Below, in pieces: positions 26,765 to 35,196 of a stretch of DNA of 64,000 bases. Source of the DNA: Prevotella sp. ne3005 (GTDB lineage Bacteria; Bacteroidota; Bacteroidia; Bacteroidales; Bacteroidaceae). Below the pieces are notes generated by a model. The model searched no databases. It saw nothing but the letters and a program-made list of their open reading frames with translations, and had not been told where the DNA came from. The position numbers and the translations under genes were made by a program. The stretch covers positions 310,001-374,000 of the forward strand of contig NZ_FOCK01000003.1 of the NCBI RefSeq assembly GCF_900110085.1, in the 5' to 3' direction. Within the stretch, counting starts at the first letter, position 1. Each line of letters starts with the position of its first letter.

Positions 26765-28608
26765 TATTTTATCAGTTCATTATAGTCGGTGACGCCTTTC
26801 AGGATACGAGGCCGTTTCTCGTCATACTGCGGACTGATGACGTTCAGGTCTTCGCGGTAGTGCTTTGTATAGATGCCGCCCAGATAAAGCAACAGATGGG
26901 CCAGACGATCGGTCATCAGCGGACGGTCTTTAGCCGCCTGGATGGCCTGCCAGCCATAGGGGTGGTTCTCACGATACAGCGGCGAGCCCCATATCCAGAA
27001 CGGAATCTCAAACTCTTCGCGCGCCAATCTATAGTCAACCTTCGCCGAGTGCATCCGGCCGTACATATAGGGGCTACCATTGTAGATTTCCTCTGCATGG
27101 TCGGGCATATAGATCACGATGGCATCCTTGTCTTTGAACCGTTCGGTCACGGCCGCCACAATCGAATCGTTATAGAGCAGCGAATTATCGTAGTCGGCCA
27201 CAATGAGTTTCTGCTTATATTTCAGGTCGGGACGCTTGTACATCGGAGCCAGCAGGTGCTTACGGGCCTGCTGTGGATAGCGCTCCTTATACATCGTATG
27301 AGAGCCCATCAGGTGGAGAATCACCAGGTTATGCTCTGTATTCTCCTGCTTCAGACGGTCGTATTCTTCGAGCACGCCTTCATCGTACTGGTAGAGTTTC
27401 TCGTTGCGGGTGTCGAACTGCGCCTTGCTTAATTCTGGATTGTTCAGGAAGAAGCCACCGCTGAAGTCGTATACTGCCTCGTTGGCCTCGGGCAGGAACT
27501 GATTGGTGATAAACGACACATGATAACCAGCTTTACGGAACACTTCCGGGAAGAGCGGATAGTCACACCACTCGCCCTTGTCGCCCACAGCATGTAGTGA
27601 CAGGACGTTCTTAAATACATAGCTGGTCAGGTTCCACGGAGCCACCACATCACTGAAGGCCACAAGTGAGCCCTCTTGCTGCAATGCCAGTTGGCGGGGC
27701 GTGGTTGGCATGTCGTAGCCGTAGAGCTGTGAATGGTATTTATTGTAGCTTTCGCCGATGATAAGCACGATGTTGGGCACCCTATAACTACAACTGTCGA
27801 CCGTCACCTCATCCTTCACCACGACGAGCGTCTCCAACTGTTGCGAGGCCAGGCTGTTGGCATAAACCGAGAAAACAAGGCGATAGACGGGCAGGTAGAG
27901 TTCTGCCTTCGGTTTCTGAGTCAGTTGATGCTCCACCTCTCCGATAGTCTGCCGCGTCATCAACGTGTGGATGGCTTCCTTATTGACCTGACACTCGAGC
28001 CAACTCTCATAAGCAAACCAGGCGACAGCAATACCTAAAAGACATTTTATGGTGGCTCCAACAACCTTCCCCACGGCTGGGTTCAGCATCGGCAGGAGTA
28101 TCCTGTGTCTGCCTTTGTCATTCTTCCTCGGCCTGAACAGGCGGCGGAGGATGGTCCAAAGGATATGGGCCATCATCAGTACAAGGATATAGCCCACGGG
28201 CGAATAGACGGAGTCCATACTGAGATACGACGTAAAGAACTCACCTGCCTCACGGCTGTTGGTTTCGCCCACGAGCATCAGCATTGTAGGGGTCAGCGTC
28301 GACTCGAAGCGCACGTAGCAGAACATGTCGATGACAGCTATGCCATAAAGGAGGATGTAAAGCAATGCCTTCACGCCAATGCGAAGCTTCCGGGGGAAGA
28401 CCATCAGCAGGATGCAGACGATATATAGGTCGAAGAACAGCTCTACTGGCCACAGCTCATAAGGTTCAGGCTTTGCCACGTTGAGCGGCAGCTCTACTAC
28501 AGAGCAAATCCACCCTAACACATACATAAAGACGAAGAAGGCACCGTTTTTCTCAATCGGAGCCCACAGCCAACCAATCCACTTGAATATGTTCAGATGC
28601 TTAAGCAT
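26764..28608 (-). CDS. phosphoethanolamine transferase-like sulfatase-fold membrane protein
   Basis: A 614-residue protein with about five N-terminal membrane helices and a periplasmic alkaline-phosphatase-fold domain from about residue 275. It has GES-YNKYHSQLYGY (Ser287 at the nucleophile position), a TTP segment and PDHAEE (Asp503, His504) as metal ligands. EptA/CptA-type enzymes of this family move phosphoethanolamine onto lipid A or core sugars. In relatives the residue after GES is often Thr; here it is Tyr. It overlaps nadD by eight bases. Acceptor unknown; polymyxin resistance is possible but not shown. Confidence 0.82.
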   Translation of the reverse strand: MLKHLNIFKWIGWLWAPIEKNGAFFVFMYVLGWICSVVELPLNVAKPEPYELWPVELFFDLYIVCILLMVFPRKLRIGVKALLYILLYGIAVIDMFCYVRFESTLTPTMLMLVGETNSREAGEFFTSYLSMDSVYSPVGYILVLMMAHILWTILRRLFRPRKNDKGRHRILLPMLNPAVGKVVGATIKCLLGIAVAWFAYESWLECQVNKEAIHTLMTRQTIGEVEHQLTQKPKAELYLPVYRLVFSVYANSLASQQLETLVVVKDEVTVDSCSYRVPNIVLIIGESYNKYHSQLYGYDMPTTPRQLALQQEGSLVAFSDVVAPWNLTSYVFKNVLSLHAVGDKGEWCDYPLFPEVFRKAGYHVSFITNQFLPEANEAVYDFSGGFFLNNPELSKAQFDTRNEKLYQYDEGVLEEYDRLKQENTEHNLVILHLMGSHTMYKERYPQQARKHLLAPMYKRPDLKYKQKLIVADYDNSLLYNDSIVAAVTERFKDKDAIVIYMPDHAEEIYNGSPYMYGRMHSAKVDYRLAREEFEIPFWIWGSPLYRENHPYGWQAIQAAKDRPLMTDRLAHLLLYLGGIYTKHYREDLNVISPQYDEKRPRILKGVTDYNELIK

Positions 28609-29134
28609 AATATCCGTTCTTCATGATTAGTTCCGCCACCGCCTTTGGTACAAGTCGTCTGATTCCCCTGCCCTCACGGATGCGCTGACGGATATCTGTA
28701 CTGGAGATATCGATAAATCCCTCATCAACGGGCGTACGGGTATAAACCACAATCTCATAGTTCTTTCTGATATCATCGGCACGGTACCATTTATTGAACA
28801 AATCCCAGTTGTCTCCGCCGATCATCAGCACAAATTCCCTATCGGGGAAATCCCGCTTTAGGGCTTCAAGTGTGTTCCAAGTATAAGAGGGACGGGGCAG
28901 GTGCATCTCATAGTCGCTGGCGATAATGCCGGGAACATCCTTCACGGCCTCACGAGCCATCTCCATTCTGGCCTCATCGTTGAGCAGGTCTTGAGATTGC
29001 TTCATGGGGTTCTGTGGCGACACCATCAGCCACACCTCGTCGAGGCCGGCTCGTTCCTTGAGTTGTCTGGCCAGCGTTATGTGCCCGTTGTGTATCGGAT
29101 TAAACGACCCGCCGAAGATACCCGTCCGCTTCAC
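28601..29134 (-). CDS. nadD: nicotinate-nucleotide adenylyltransferase
   Basis: A 177-residue NadD, which makes nicotinate adenine dinucleotide in NAD synthesis. The nucleotidyltransferase motif is GGSFNPIHNGH (HxGH-type, His15 and His18) and the C-terminal ISSTDIR signature is present. The start codon is GTG, six bases after the gmk stop; no ATG is available upstream within the gap. It is slightly short for the family (about 190-210). The 8-base overlap with the membrane transferase gene downstream is unusual for a housekeeping gene. Confidence 0.92.
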   Translation of the reverse strand: MKRTGIFGGSFNPIHNGHITLARQLKERAGLDEVWLMVSPQNPMKQSQDLLNDEARMEMAREAVKDVPGIIASDYEMHLPRPSYTWNTLEALKRDFPDREFVLMIGGDNWDLFNKWYRADDIRKNYEIVVYTRTPVDEGFIDISSTDIRQRIREGRGIRRLVPKAVAELIMKNGYYA

Positions 29135-29140
29135 TGCCCA

Positions 29141-29725
29141 CTATTCACTTTTCATTTCCAGGAATTCTTGGATGGCAGCCAGTGCATCAGCTTCGGCATA
29201 CTCCAGAATATCGTTGATGACGATCTTGTCGAACTTCTTCGCAAAGGTCAGCTCAAACTCTGCTCGGGCAATACGCTGGTCGATGACATCAGGCGAGTCG
29301 GTGGCACGACCTTCCAGACGCCGGCGCAGCTCAGCAATCGAAGGTGGCTGGATAAAGAGACTCAGGGCTTGGTCACCATAGAACTTCTTGATGTTCACAC
29401 CGCCCTTCACGTCGACATCGAACACCACGTTCTGCCCTGCTTCCAACTGGTTGTCGACTTGCGACTTCAAAGTACCGTAGAAGCGGTCGGTATAGACTTC
29501 TTCATACTCCAGGAACTCATTGTTTTCTATTCTGTGACGGAACTCCTCCGGAGTCAGGAAGAAATAGTCCACCCCATTCTGCTCGGCGCCTCTTGGCGGG
29601 CGCGAGGTGCAGCTGATGGAGTAGGCCAGATTCAGTTCCTTGTGCTCTTTCATCAGCCACGAGATGATAGTACTCTTTCCCGTCCCCGACGGTGCCGATA
29701 TAATGATTAACTTTCCTCTACTCAT
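29141..29725 (-). CDS. gmk: guanylate kinase
   Basis: A 194-residue guanylate kinase that phosphorylates GMP to GDP. The P-loop SAPSGTGKS is at 10-18, followed by SCTSRPPRGAE, the GMP-binding segment, and FVDVDVKGG-like residues (VVFDVDVKGG). The ATG at 29725 is used; the preceding TTG would add one residue. It sits between yicC and nadD, an order common in Bacteroidetes. Confidence 0.95.
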   Translation of the reverse strand: MSRGKLIIISAPSGTGKSTIISWLMKEHKELNLAYSISCTSRPPRGAEQNGVDYFFLTPEEFRHRIENNEFLEYEEVYTDRFYGTLKSQVDNQLEAGQNVVFDVDVKGGVNIKKFYGDQALSLFIQPPSIAELRRRLEGRATDSPDVIDQRIARAEFELTFAKKFDKIVINDILEYAEADALAAIQEFLEMKSE

Positions 29726-29736
29726 CAATCTTCAAT

Positions 29737-30612
29737 TTACAAAGCGTTCAGCACTTGCTCTTTAATCTGCTCAAGTTCATCCTTCATCTTCACCACGATG
29801 TTCTGCATCTCCGCCTGATTCGACTTCGAGCCTGTGGTGTTAATCTCACGACCCATCTCCTGAGCGATGAATCCTAACTTCTTACCCTGTCCGGCAGGCT
29901 CACGCATCGTGTCGCGGAAATATTTCAGGTGGTTGGTCAGGCGCTGCTTCTCCTCACTGATATCGAGTTTCTCGATGTAGTAGATCAGTTCCTGCTCCAT
30001 GCGGCCCTTGTCGTAATCTACGCCAGGAATCTGTTGAAGTCCGTCGATGATGCGGGCCTTGATTTTCTCCACGCGCCCTTTCTCGAGAGGTTCTATCTCA
30101 GCTAACAGATGCTGGATATTGTCTACTTTCTCAGAGAACTTCTTTTCGAGGGCAGCACCCTCCTGGATTCGGAAATCCACAAGGTTCTTCAGGGCATCAC
30201 TGACTGCCTGTTTCACAGCCTGCCACTCCTCGTCCCCCAACTCCTCCACATCTGTCTTCGTCAGCACGTCGGGCATACGGAGCAGCGTATAGAACCAGTC
30301 CTCAGGCAAGGGGATGCCTGTCTTGTCGGCGATGGCCTTGATCTGATTGTAGTAATTCTCTACCAACGCTGTGTTAATGGGCGTTGGGTCCACAGCTGTG
30401 TCTTTCTCTATCCACACACTCATGTCCACCTTGCCTCGGATCAGAGCCTCAGCCACCATTTGGCGCATCTCCATCTCTTTCTCACGGTAAAGAGGAGCAA
30501 TACGTGTATTCAGGTCAAGCTGCTTGGAATTGAGCGACTTCACCTCCGCATGGATTTTCTTGTCCTTGTAGGCCACGACAGCCTTGCCGTAGCCCGTCAT
30601 TGATTGAATCAT
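29737..30612 (-). CDS. YicC family endoribonuclease
   Basis: A 291-residue YicC-like protein. It opens with MIQSMTGYGKA, the family signature, has EVKSLNSKQLD after it, and ends in the conserved C-terminal domain with FIAQEMGREINTTGSKSN. YicC/YloC proteins are endoribonucleases that act on small RNAs or mRNAs and are often beside gmk, as here (11-base gap). It is the first gene of the long minus-strand unit. Family assignment is strong; the RNA target is unknown. Confidence 0.93.
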   Translation of the reverse strand: MIQSMTGYGKAVVAYKDKKIHAEVKSLNSKQLDLNTRIAPLYREKEMEMRQMVAEALIRGKVDMSVWIEKDTAVDPTPINTALVENYYNQIKAIADKTGIPLPEDWFYTLLRMPDVLTKTDVEELGDEEWQAVKQAVSDALKNLVDFRIQEGAALEKKFSEKVDNIQHLLAEIEPLEKGRVEKIKARIIDGLQQIPGVDYDKGRMEQELIYYIEKLDISEEKQRLTNHLKYFRDTMREPAGQGKKLGFIAQEMGREINTTGSKSNQAEMQNIVVKMKDELEQIKEQVLNAL

Positions 30613-30638
30613 TGTATCTATAATTTAAAATTTGGTGG

Positions 30639-30646
30639 CAAAGGTA
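30639..30646 (-). promoter_or_regulatory. Bacteroidetes -7 element for the yicC-gmk-nadD unit
   Basis: Reads TACCTTTG on the minus strand, 26 bases before the yicC ATG. No other element was seen until the end of the unit at 23701, so seven genes may depend on it. Confidence 0.65.
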
Positions 30647-30675
30647 CAAAGAAAGAAGAAAAAAACCAAATATTA

Positions 30676-33120
30676 TCAGAGTTTTATGGCTTTTCCACCC
30701 ACCTTCAGCACATGCAACTGATTGGAATAGAGTCTAAACACGATATCTAAGCCATCAGAAACAGCCCTGGATATCAGCATACCGCGCAGGTCATAGAGCT
30801 CGACTCTTGTCCCAGCAGGAACACCAGTAAGCCAGAGCCTATCACCATCCTTATGCCAGGTCCACTGAACTTCCTCAACGGTATCGATGGGCGAGGCATC
30901 ACTCAGAATGGCATTGATGGCCATCGAACTGCATTGTGGCATGAAGAACGAGTAGCGGGGTCCTTCCACCGTACGGGTTTCCAGCCCACTGCTCGATATG
31001 GTCTCCACCTTCCAGCCCGATATTGTCTTCCCTTCTGGCGCTTTGGCCTCTAGCGTCACCTCACGGTCGGCAAAGAACTGTCCGTCGAAATAACCGTGTG
31101 AGAGCCGTATGCCGTTAAAGGTGGTCGTCAGTTCCTCCGGGTGAGCTAACGATGTATTCACCGTCATCTTCGCGGCTGTGCCTAACTTATAGTAGTCGCG
31201 CAGCTGCTTATAAAATATGTTTGTACGCTGCGTTACCCAGTTGCGTGCGTCGTTCAGTTCCTCGTTGTAGTTGCGGGGCCACCACTGGTTGTATGTATAG
31301 AGCTTCCTATGGTAACTGAACTCACTTCTTATCATCTTATACATCGGATCCCACACCTCGCTGATTCCACGATAATTCAGGAAGTCGCCCATGTAGATAC
31401 AGGCACGGTCAATAAACATTTTATGGAAATCCTTATCGTCCATCAGCCTGCGGAACAGCCGTGTGCTCTCGCTGCTGTTGGCTCCCCAGTTGTGGTTGTT
31501 GTCGTAATTGGCATTATAGAGCCAGTCGATAATTTTGTAGTTGACGTTGTCGCCATAGAGTCCCATGGTGTAGTCGCAGTCCTTGGCAACGAAGCGCCAG
31601 CGCCCGCCCTCTACCCTCGGGCGCCACATCATCCAGTTGTTACCCGGAGTATCAAAGTTGTTGAAGTAGAGATTCATCAGCATAAGGTCGGCATACTCCG
31701 AACAGTCTATCAGCTGATCGTATTCAGCCATCGTGTGACCTTCGCTCTTGCTGAATGCCATCAGCTGGTTGTAATTATCCCAGTCGCCAGCCTTCAGTTC
31801 CTTCCAGTTCTCCACCATGTCGATATCCTCCAGCTTCTGGTAGTTCGACCAGATATTGTCCTCATTGCTGCGTTCACGGATGTTGAGGATACCTTTGTAC
31901 TCTCCGTTGATATAGATAACAACGGGCTTCCAGGCCTGCCAGTCCAGGTCACGGTGACTGGCCATCGTGCGCTGTACGATGGGATCACGCATATAGAGAT
32001 AGTCGAAGTCGTTGCCCGAGTTTCGGAGCATAATCGACTTAAACTCTGAGAGCCCTGGCTTCTGGTCAGGGAAGAACTCATACTCCAGATGCTTCTGTCC
32101 GAATCGCTTGTTGGCATAGACGGCAAGCGTCTTCAGGGCAGCGCCTCGCGTGGCACCGCCTGCCACACGGGCTTCACACAGCTGATTGATGGCACTCGTC
32201 TTTTCCTCGGCTTCGAAATACTCTATGTTCATTGGCCTGCGCCAGTTGTGCTCATAATTCTTCTTTCCGTCTTTATATTTGACATCCGCATAGATGCCAA
32301 TACTCATACTCGTCAGATAGCGCTTGTCAGTCACGATGCTTACCAACGGTAATGTCAACGCACGAGGGAAAAAGATGTAACTCTGCGTCACGCTACGAGG
32401 GGAGAGCCAACCTTTACAGAACAGCCTGGCACGGATGGTGTGCGTCATCGATATCGATATGGGGCCAGTATAGATGGTGCTCTCAGCCGTTGGCTCAGAG
32501 CCATCGGCTGTCAGATGGATTTCCGTACCCTCAGGCGAGCCATCTGGTACACTCAGTGTCAATGTCAGCGACCCACTGCCAGTCATCACCCTACCCTGCT
32601 CGCTGAACACAGGATCACCCAGCAGCCTGTCGCTCGTCTCGCCACAGTTCTTAGCCTTTGGCGTGGGCTCCATCTGGTAGCCCCACTCGTCGGCCCCGTC
32701 GGCCTTACGGCCATAGGCAATATTCGGTGACGGCTGTTTTTTCAGGTCAGTCACCTTATCTGCTACCTGGGTACCCTGAAAGAGATACACGCTACAGCCT
32801 TTCCCAGACTCCAGACGGAAGTTAGTATGCCCCCCTTGGGCCTCCTTGTCACAATAGATAAGCGCATATTGTCCGCCCCCTATCATCTGTTTCGGCAACT
32901 GCCACGCGTCAGCAGGATTGTCGCTGGTCCCCAGCTTATAGTCACCCAGGTTTATGCCCTGCATTGTTGGGTTATAAAGTTCCACCCACGAATCGGGAAA
33001 CTCGTTCAGATCGTCCATCACGCAGTCCACGTTCGACTGCATGAGTTCGTTGATCACCAGCTGACTTCTACCCGTCTGCCAGCCTACCAATAATAGAACA
33101 AAAATAGTCAGCTTCTTCAT
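30676..33120 (-). CDS. secreted CotH-kinase family protein with lamin-tail domain
   Basis: An 814-residue secreted protein. The signal peptide is residues 1-19 or so (MKKLTIFVLLLVGWQTGRS). Residues 20-150 look like a lamin-tail (LTD) domain (VINELMQSNVD, WVELYNP), then a beta-sandwich with LTADGSEPTAEST (chitobiase/FN3-like), then a CotH kinase domain with INGEYKGILNIRERSNE and AKDCDYTMGLYG near 500-560. The C-terminal 70 residues resemble a sorting or carbohydrate-attaching domain (VELYDLRGMLISRAV, as in type IX secretion C termini). CotH kinases phosphorylate proteins; substrate unknown. It is monocistronic between a GT2 gene and yicC. Confidence 0.8.
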   Translation of the reverse strand: MKKLTIFVLLLVGWQTGRSQLVINELMQSNVDCVMDDLNEFPDSWVELYNPTMQGINLGDYKLGTSDNPADAWQLPKQMIGGGQYALIYCDKEAQGGHTNFRLESGKGCSVYLFQGTQVADKVTDLKKQPSPNIAYGRKADGADEWGYQMEPTPKAKNCGETSDRLLGDPVFSEQGRVMTGSGSLTLTLSVPDGSPEGTEIHLTADGSEPTAESTIYTGPISISMTHTIRARLFCKGWLSPRSVTQSYIFFPRALTLPLVSIVTDKRYLTSMSIGIYADVKYKDGKKNYEHNWRRPMNIEYFEAEEKTSAINQLCEARVAGGATRGAALKTLAVYANKRFGQKHLEYEFFPDQKPGLSEFKSIMLRNSGNDFDYLYMRDPIVQRTMASHRDLDWQAWKPVVIYINGEYKGILNIRERSNEDNIWSNYQKLEDIDMVENWKELKAGDWDNYNQLMAFSKSEGHTMAEYDQLIDCSEYADLMLMNLYFNNFDTPGNNWMMWRPRVEGGRWRFVAKDCDYTMGLYGDNVNYKIIDWLYNANYDNNHNWGANSSESTRLFRRLMDDKDFHKMFIDRACIYMGDFLNYRGISEVWDPMYKMIRSEFSYHRKLYTYNQWWPRNYNEELNDARNWVTQRTNIFYKQLRDYYKLGTAAKMTVNTSLAHPEELTTTFNGIRLSHGYFDGQFFADREVTLEAKAPEGKTISGWKVETISSSGLETRTVEGPRYSFFMPQCSSMAINAILSDASPIDTVEEVQWTWHKDGDRLWLTGVPAGTRVELYDLRGMLISRAVSDGLDIVFRLYSNQLHVLKVGGKAIKL

Positions 33121-33140
33121 TACGGAGTGTATCCTACTTT

Positions 33141-33148
33141 CAAAGGTC
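33141..33148 (-). promoter_or_regulatory. weak -7 element for the CotH-kinase gene
   Basis: Reads GACCTTTG on the minus strand, one mismatch from TAnnTTTG, 20 bases before the ATG at 33120. Confidence 0.4.
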
Positions 33149-33197
33149 TCAAAATAAGTTTCCAATAGTTCATCAACGAGCAATACGACAAAGCAGA

Positions 33198-33257
33198 GTT
33201 CCCACGATGGGAACAATGACTTTAGTCCGGTTAAAGTCTGGGTTTACTCGGAGTAAA
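33198..33257. repeat. cluster of short inverted repeats (copy 2)
   Basis: GTTCCCA-CGA-TGGGAAC (33198-33214), a GACTTTAGTC half paired imperfectly with TTAAAGTC (33218-33238), and TTTACTC-G-GAGTAAA (33243-33257). The last 15-mer recurs exactly at 52267-52281. It follows the GT2 gene on the minus strand and may end its transcript. Confidence 0.7.
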
Positions 33258-33268
33258 ATTACCCTTTA

Positions 33269-34210
33269 CTAATCGAGTATCTCTTGAATGTGGTAAAGCG
33301 GACGGTGTTTAACCTCATTGTAGATGTTGCCGATATAGAGTCCTGCGATGCCAATGCTGAGGATGATGAAACCACCCACCAGCCAGACAGACAGGATAAG
33401 TGACGACCATCCCGGTACGGCAGAACGCGTAATCAGTGCGTGTATCACATATAGTCCGATGAAGAAAGCCACAATCAGGAATAGCACCCCAAGGAAGAAG
33501 ATAGCGTGCATAGGTTTGACGCTAAAGGCCGTGATGCCATTGAAGGCCAGGCGCAGCATCTTCTTCAAAGTGTATTTCGATGCACCGGCATAGCGCTCGC
33601 TGATGACATCATCGACCGTTGTAGAGCGCAGACCGATCTGCGGGATAAGACCACGCAGGTAGAGGTTGGTCTCCTTATAGTCGGCCAGCATGTCGAGGGC
33701 GCGCTTGCTCATCAGACGGAAATCGGCATGATTGTAGACGCTTTCCACACCCATCGAGTTCTGGAGTTTATAGAAGGCCATCGCCGTCATGCGCTTCATG
33801 AAGGGATCGGCCTGGCGCGACACCTTCACACCGTAGACGATATCGTTGCCCTCTTCGAAATGACGCACCATCTGAGGAATGCACTCGATGTCATCCTGCA
33901 AATCGGCATCGATGGTAATCACAGCATCGGCCCAGTTGCGGGCAGTCATCATTCCGGCAAAAATGGCATTCTGGTGCCCCACATTGCGCGAGAGATTGAT
34001 GCCACGCACATACTTATTCTCACGATGCAACTCTTCAATCATCTGCCAAGTGCGATCACGGCTACCGTCGTTGACAAACACCATCATGCTATCGTTGGAA
34101 ATCAGCCCTTCGGCCATCATGCGCTCGAAGAGAGCTGTCATACGCTCTACCGAATGGCGGAGCACCTCTTCCTCATTGTAACAGGGCGATACGGTTGCAA
34201 GCCTAATCAT
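33269..34210 (-). CDS. glycosyltransferase family 2, dolichyl-phosphate-mannose-synthase-like
   Basis: A 313-residue enzyme with a GT2 nucleotide-sugar domain (SPCYNEEEVL at 8-17, VNDGSRD, then DADLQDD for the metal) and two C-terminal membrane helices (IFFLGVLFLIVAFFIGLY; GGFIILSIGIAGLYIG). This layout matches GtrB/DPM1-type enzymes that load a sugar onto undecaprenyl phosphate. It starts five bases after the polysaccharide deacetylase gene and should work with it or with the GT-C-like proteins elsewhere in the window. Confidence 0.9.
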   Translation of the reverse strand: MIRLATVSPCYNEEEVLRHSVERMTALFERMMAEGLISNDSMMVFVNDGSRDRTWQMIEELHRENKYVRGINLSRNVGHQNAIFAGMMTARNWADAVITIDADLQDDIECIPQMVRHFEEGNDIVYGVKVSRQADPFMKRMTAMAFYKLQNSMGVESVYNHADFRLMSKRALDMLADYKETNLYLRGLIPQIGLRSTTVDDVISERYAGASKYTLKKMLRLAFNGITAFSVKPMHAIFFLGVLFLIVAFFIGLYVIHALITRSAVPGWSSLILSVWLVGGFIILSIGIAGLYIGNIYNEVKHRPLYHIQEILD

Positions 34211-34215
34211 ACTAT

Positions 34216-34992
34216 TTACTTTTTTACCTTTTCAACAAATTCTGTAAAGGTGCCGAAGGTGTCGTGCTGCTTCAGCATCTTAATAAGGTTGTCAAGTCGC
34301 TGCATCATCTGTCGACCGCTGTGGTTCTTGATGATAAACGGCATCTTGAACTCCGGATGTTCCTTCAGATCATAGAACTCCCAAGGATGGAAATAGGTTA
34401 CGAAATAGCCGTCGTGGCGCAGCGTGCGGCGCACCATCCAATGGTAGAGGCCCTCTGACAGATTATGCAAAGAGAGCCAGAACAACGGGAAGCGGATGAG
34501 GGGAGTGACGGAAGCAGGAATCTGCATCACCTCACCTTTCATAAACCAAGTACGGGGATCCGTCAGGTGCATATAGCGGCCAGGAATAAAGGCTGGATTC
34601 AGCGAAGAGTTGTACTTATAACCCACACGGGCTATCTCACTATCGCTGACGGGGAACATTCGGGGTTGGCGATAGCCATAAACCTGACGGCCACAGACAC
34701 GCTCCACGATTTCCTTGGAACGGGCGAAGTCAGTCTCTTTCGGCTGCCAGTGGTCCACACCATGACATGCCACCTCATGGCCTTCGTCCATGATACGCTG
34801 CATCACCTCGGGAGCATGCTCTGCGAAATTACCAGTACAGAAGAATGTGGCCTTCACACCATTCTGCTTCAACACATCGAGAATACGGTTGGTACCTTCA
34901 ACAGATACCTTCATTCCCTCTTCCAACGAAAAGTCAACACCGTGCTCACGCGGAACGTCAAACTCCTCAGTATCGAAACTCAACAATATCAT
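34216..34992 (-). CDS. polysaccharide deacetylase family protein
   Basis: A 258-residue CE4/NodB-fold protein without a signal peptide. SFDTEEFD (5-12) gives the metal-binding Asp, HGVDHW holds the His-x-x-x-His pair, and RQPRMF follows in the place of the RxPxG motif. Lack of a signal peptide and the link to a GT2 gene point to cytoplasmic action on a lipid-linked or nucleotide sugar rather than on peptidoglycan. It is first in a two-gene unit with a promoter at 35013-35020. Confidence 0.85.
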   Translation of the reverse strand: MILLSFDTEEFDVPREHGVDFSLEEGMKVSVEGTNRILDVLKQNGVKATFFCTGNFAEHAPEVMQRIMDEGHEVACHGVDHWQPKETDFARSKEIVERVCGRQVYGYRQPRMFPVSDSEIARVGYKYNSSLNPAFIPGRYMHLTDPRTWFMKGEVMQIPASVTPLIRFPLFWLSLHNLSEGLYHWMVRRTLRHDGYFVTYFHPWEFYDLKEHPEFKMPFIIKNHSGRQMMQRLDNLIKMLKQHDTFGTFTEFVEKVKK

Positions 34993-35012
34993 AATTATAC
35001 AATTTTCGGGTG

Positions 35013-35020
35013 CAAAGTTA
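35013..35020 (-). promoter_or_regulatory. Bacteroidetes -7 element for the deacetylase-GT2 unit
   Basis: Reads TAACTTTG on the minus strand, 20 bases before the ATG at 34992. Confidence 0.6.
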
Positions 35021-35137
35021 GTGCAAATAGAGCGAAATGCAAAATAAAATCACGATTTTTTTCATTCCCAAGTTGCAGCCGAACTTCAGGCGAAGCTCAG
35101 AGTTAGTACAAATAGAGTTTTTTCCATATTTATTCAT

Positions 35138-35171
35138 AAAAAGCGCGAATCGTCACCACGACGATCCGCGC
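35138..35171 (-). terminator. intrinsic terminator of the susCD operon
   Basis: On the minus strand, 12-base arms GCGCGGATCGTC and GACGATTCGCGC with one mismatch and a 5-base loop, followed directly by TTTTT. It lies 25 bases after the susD stop at 35197. Confidence 0.85.
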
Positions 35172-35196
35172 CCAACACAGAATAATACTAACCTAA

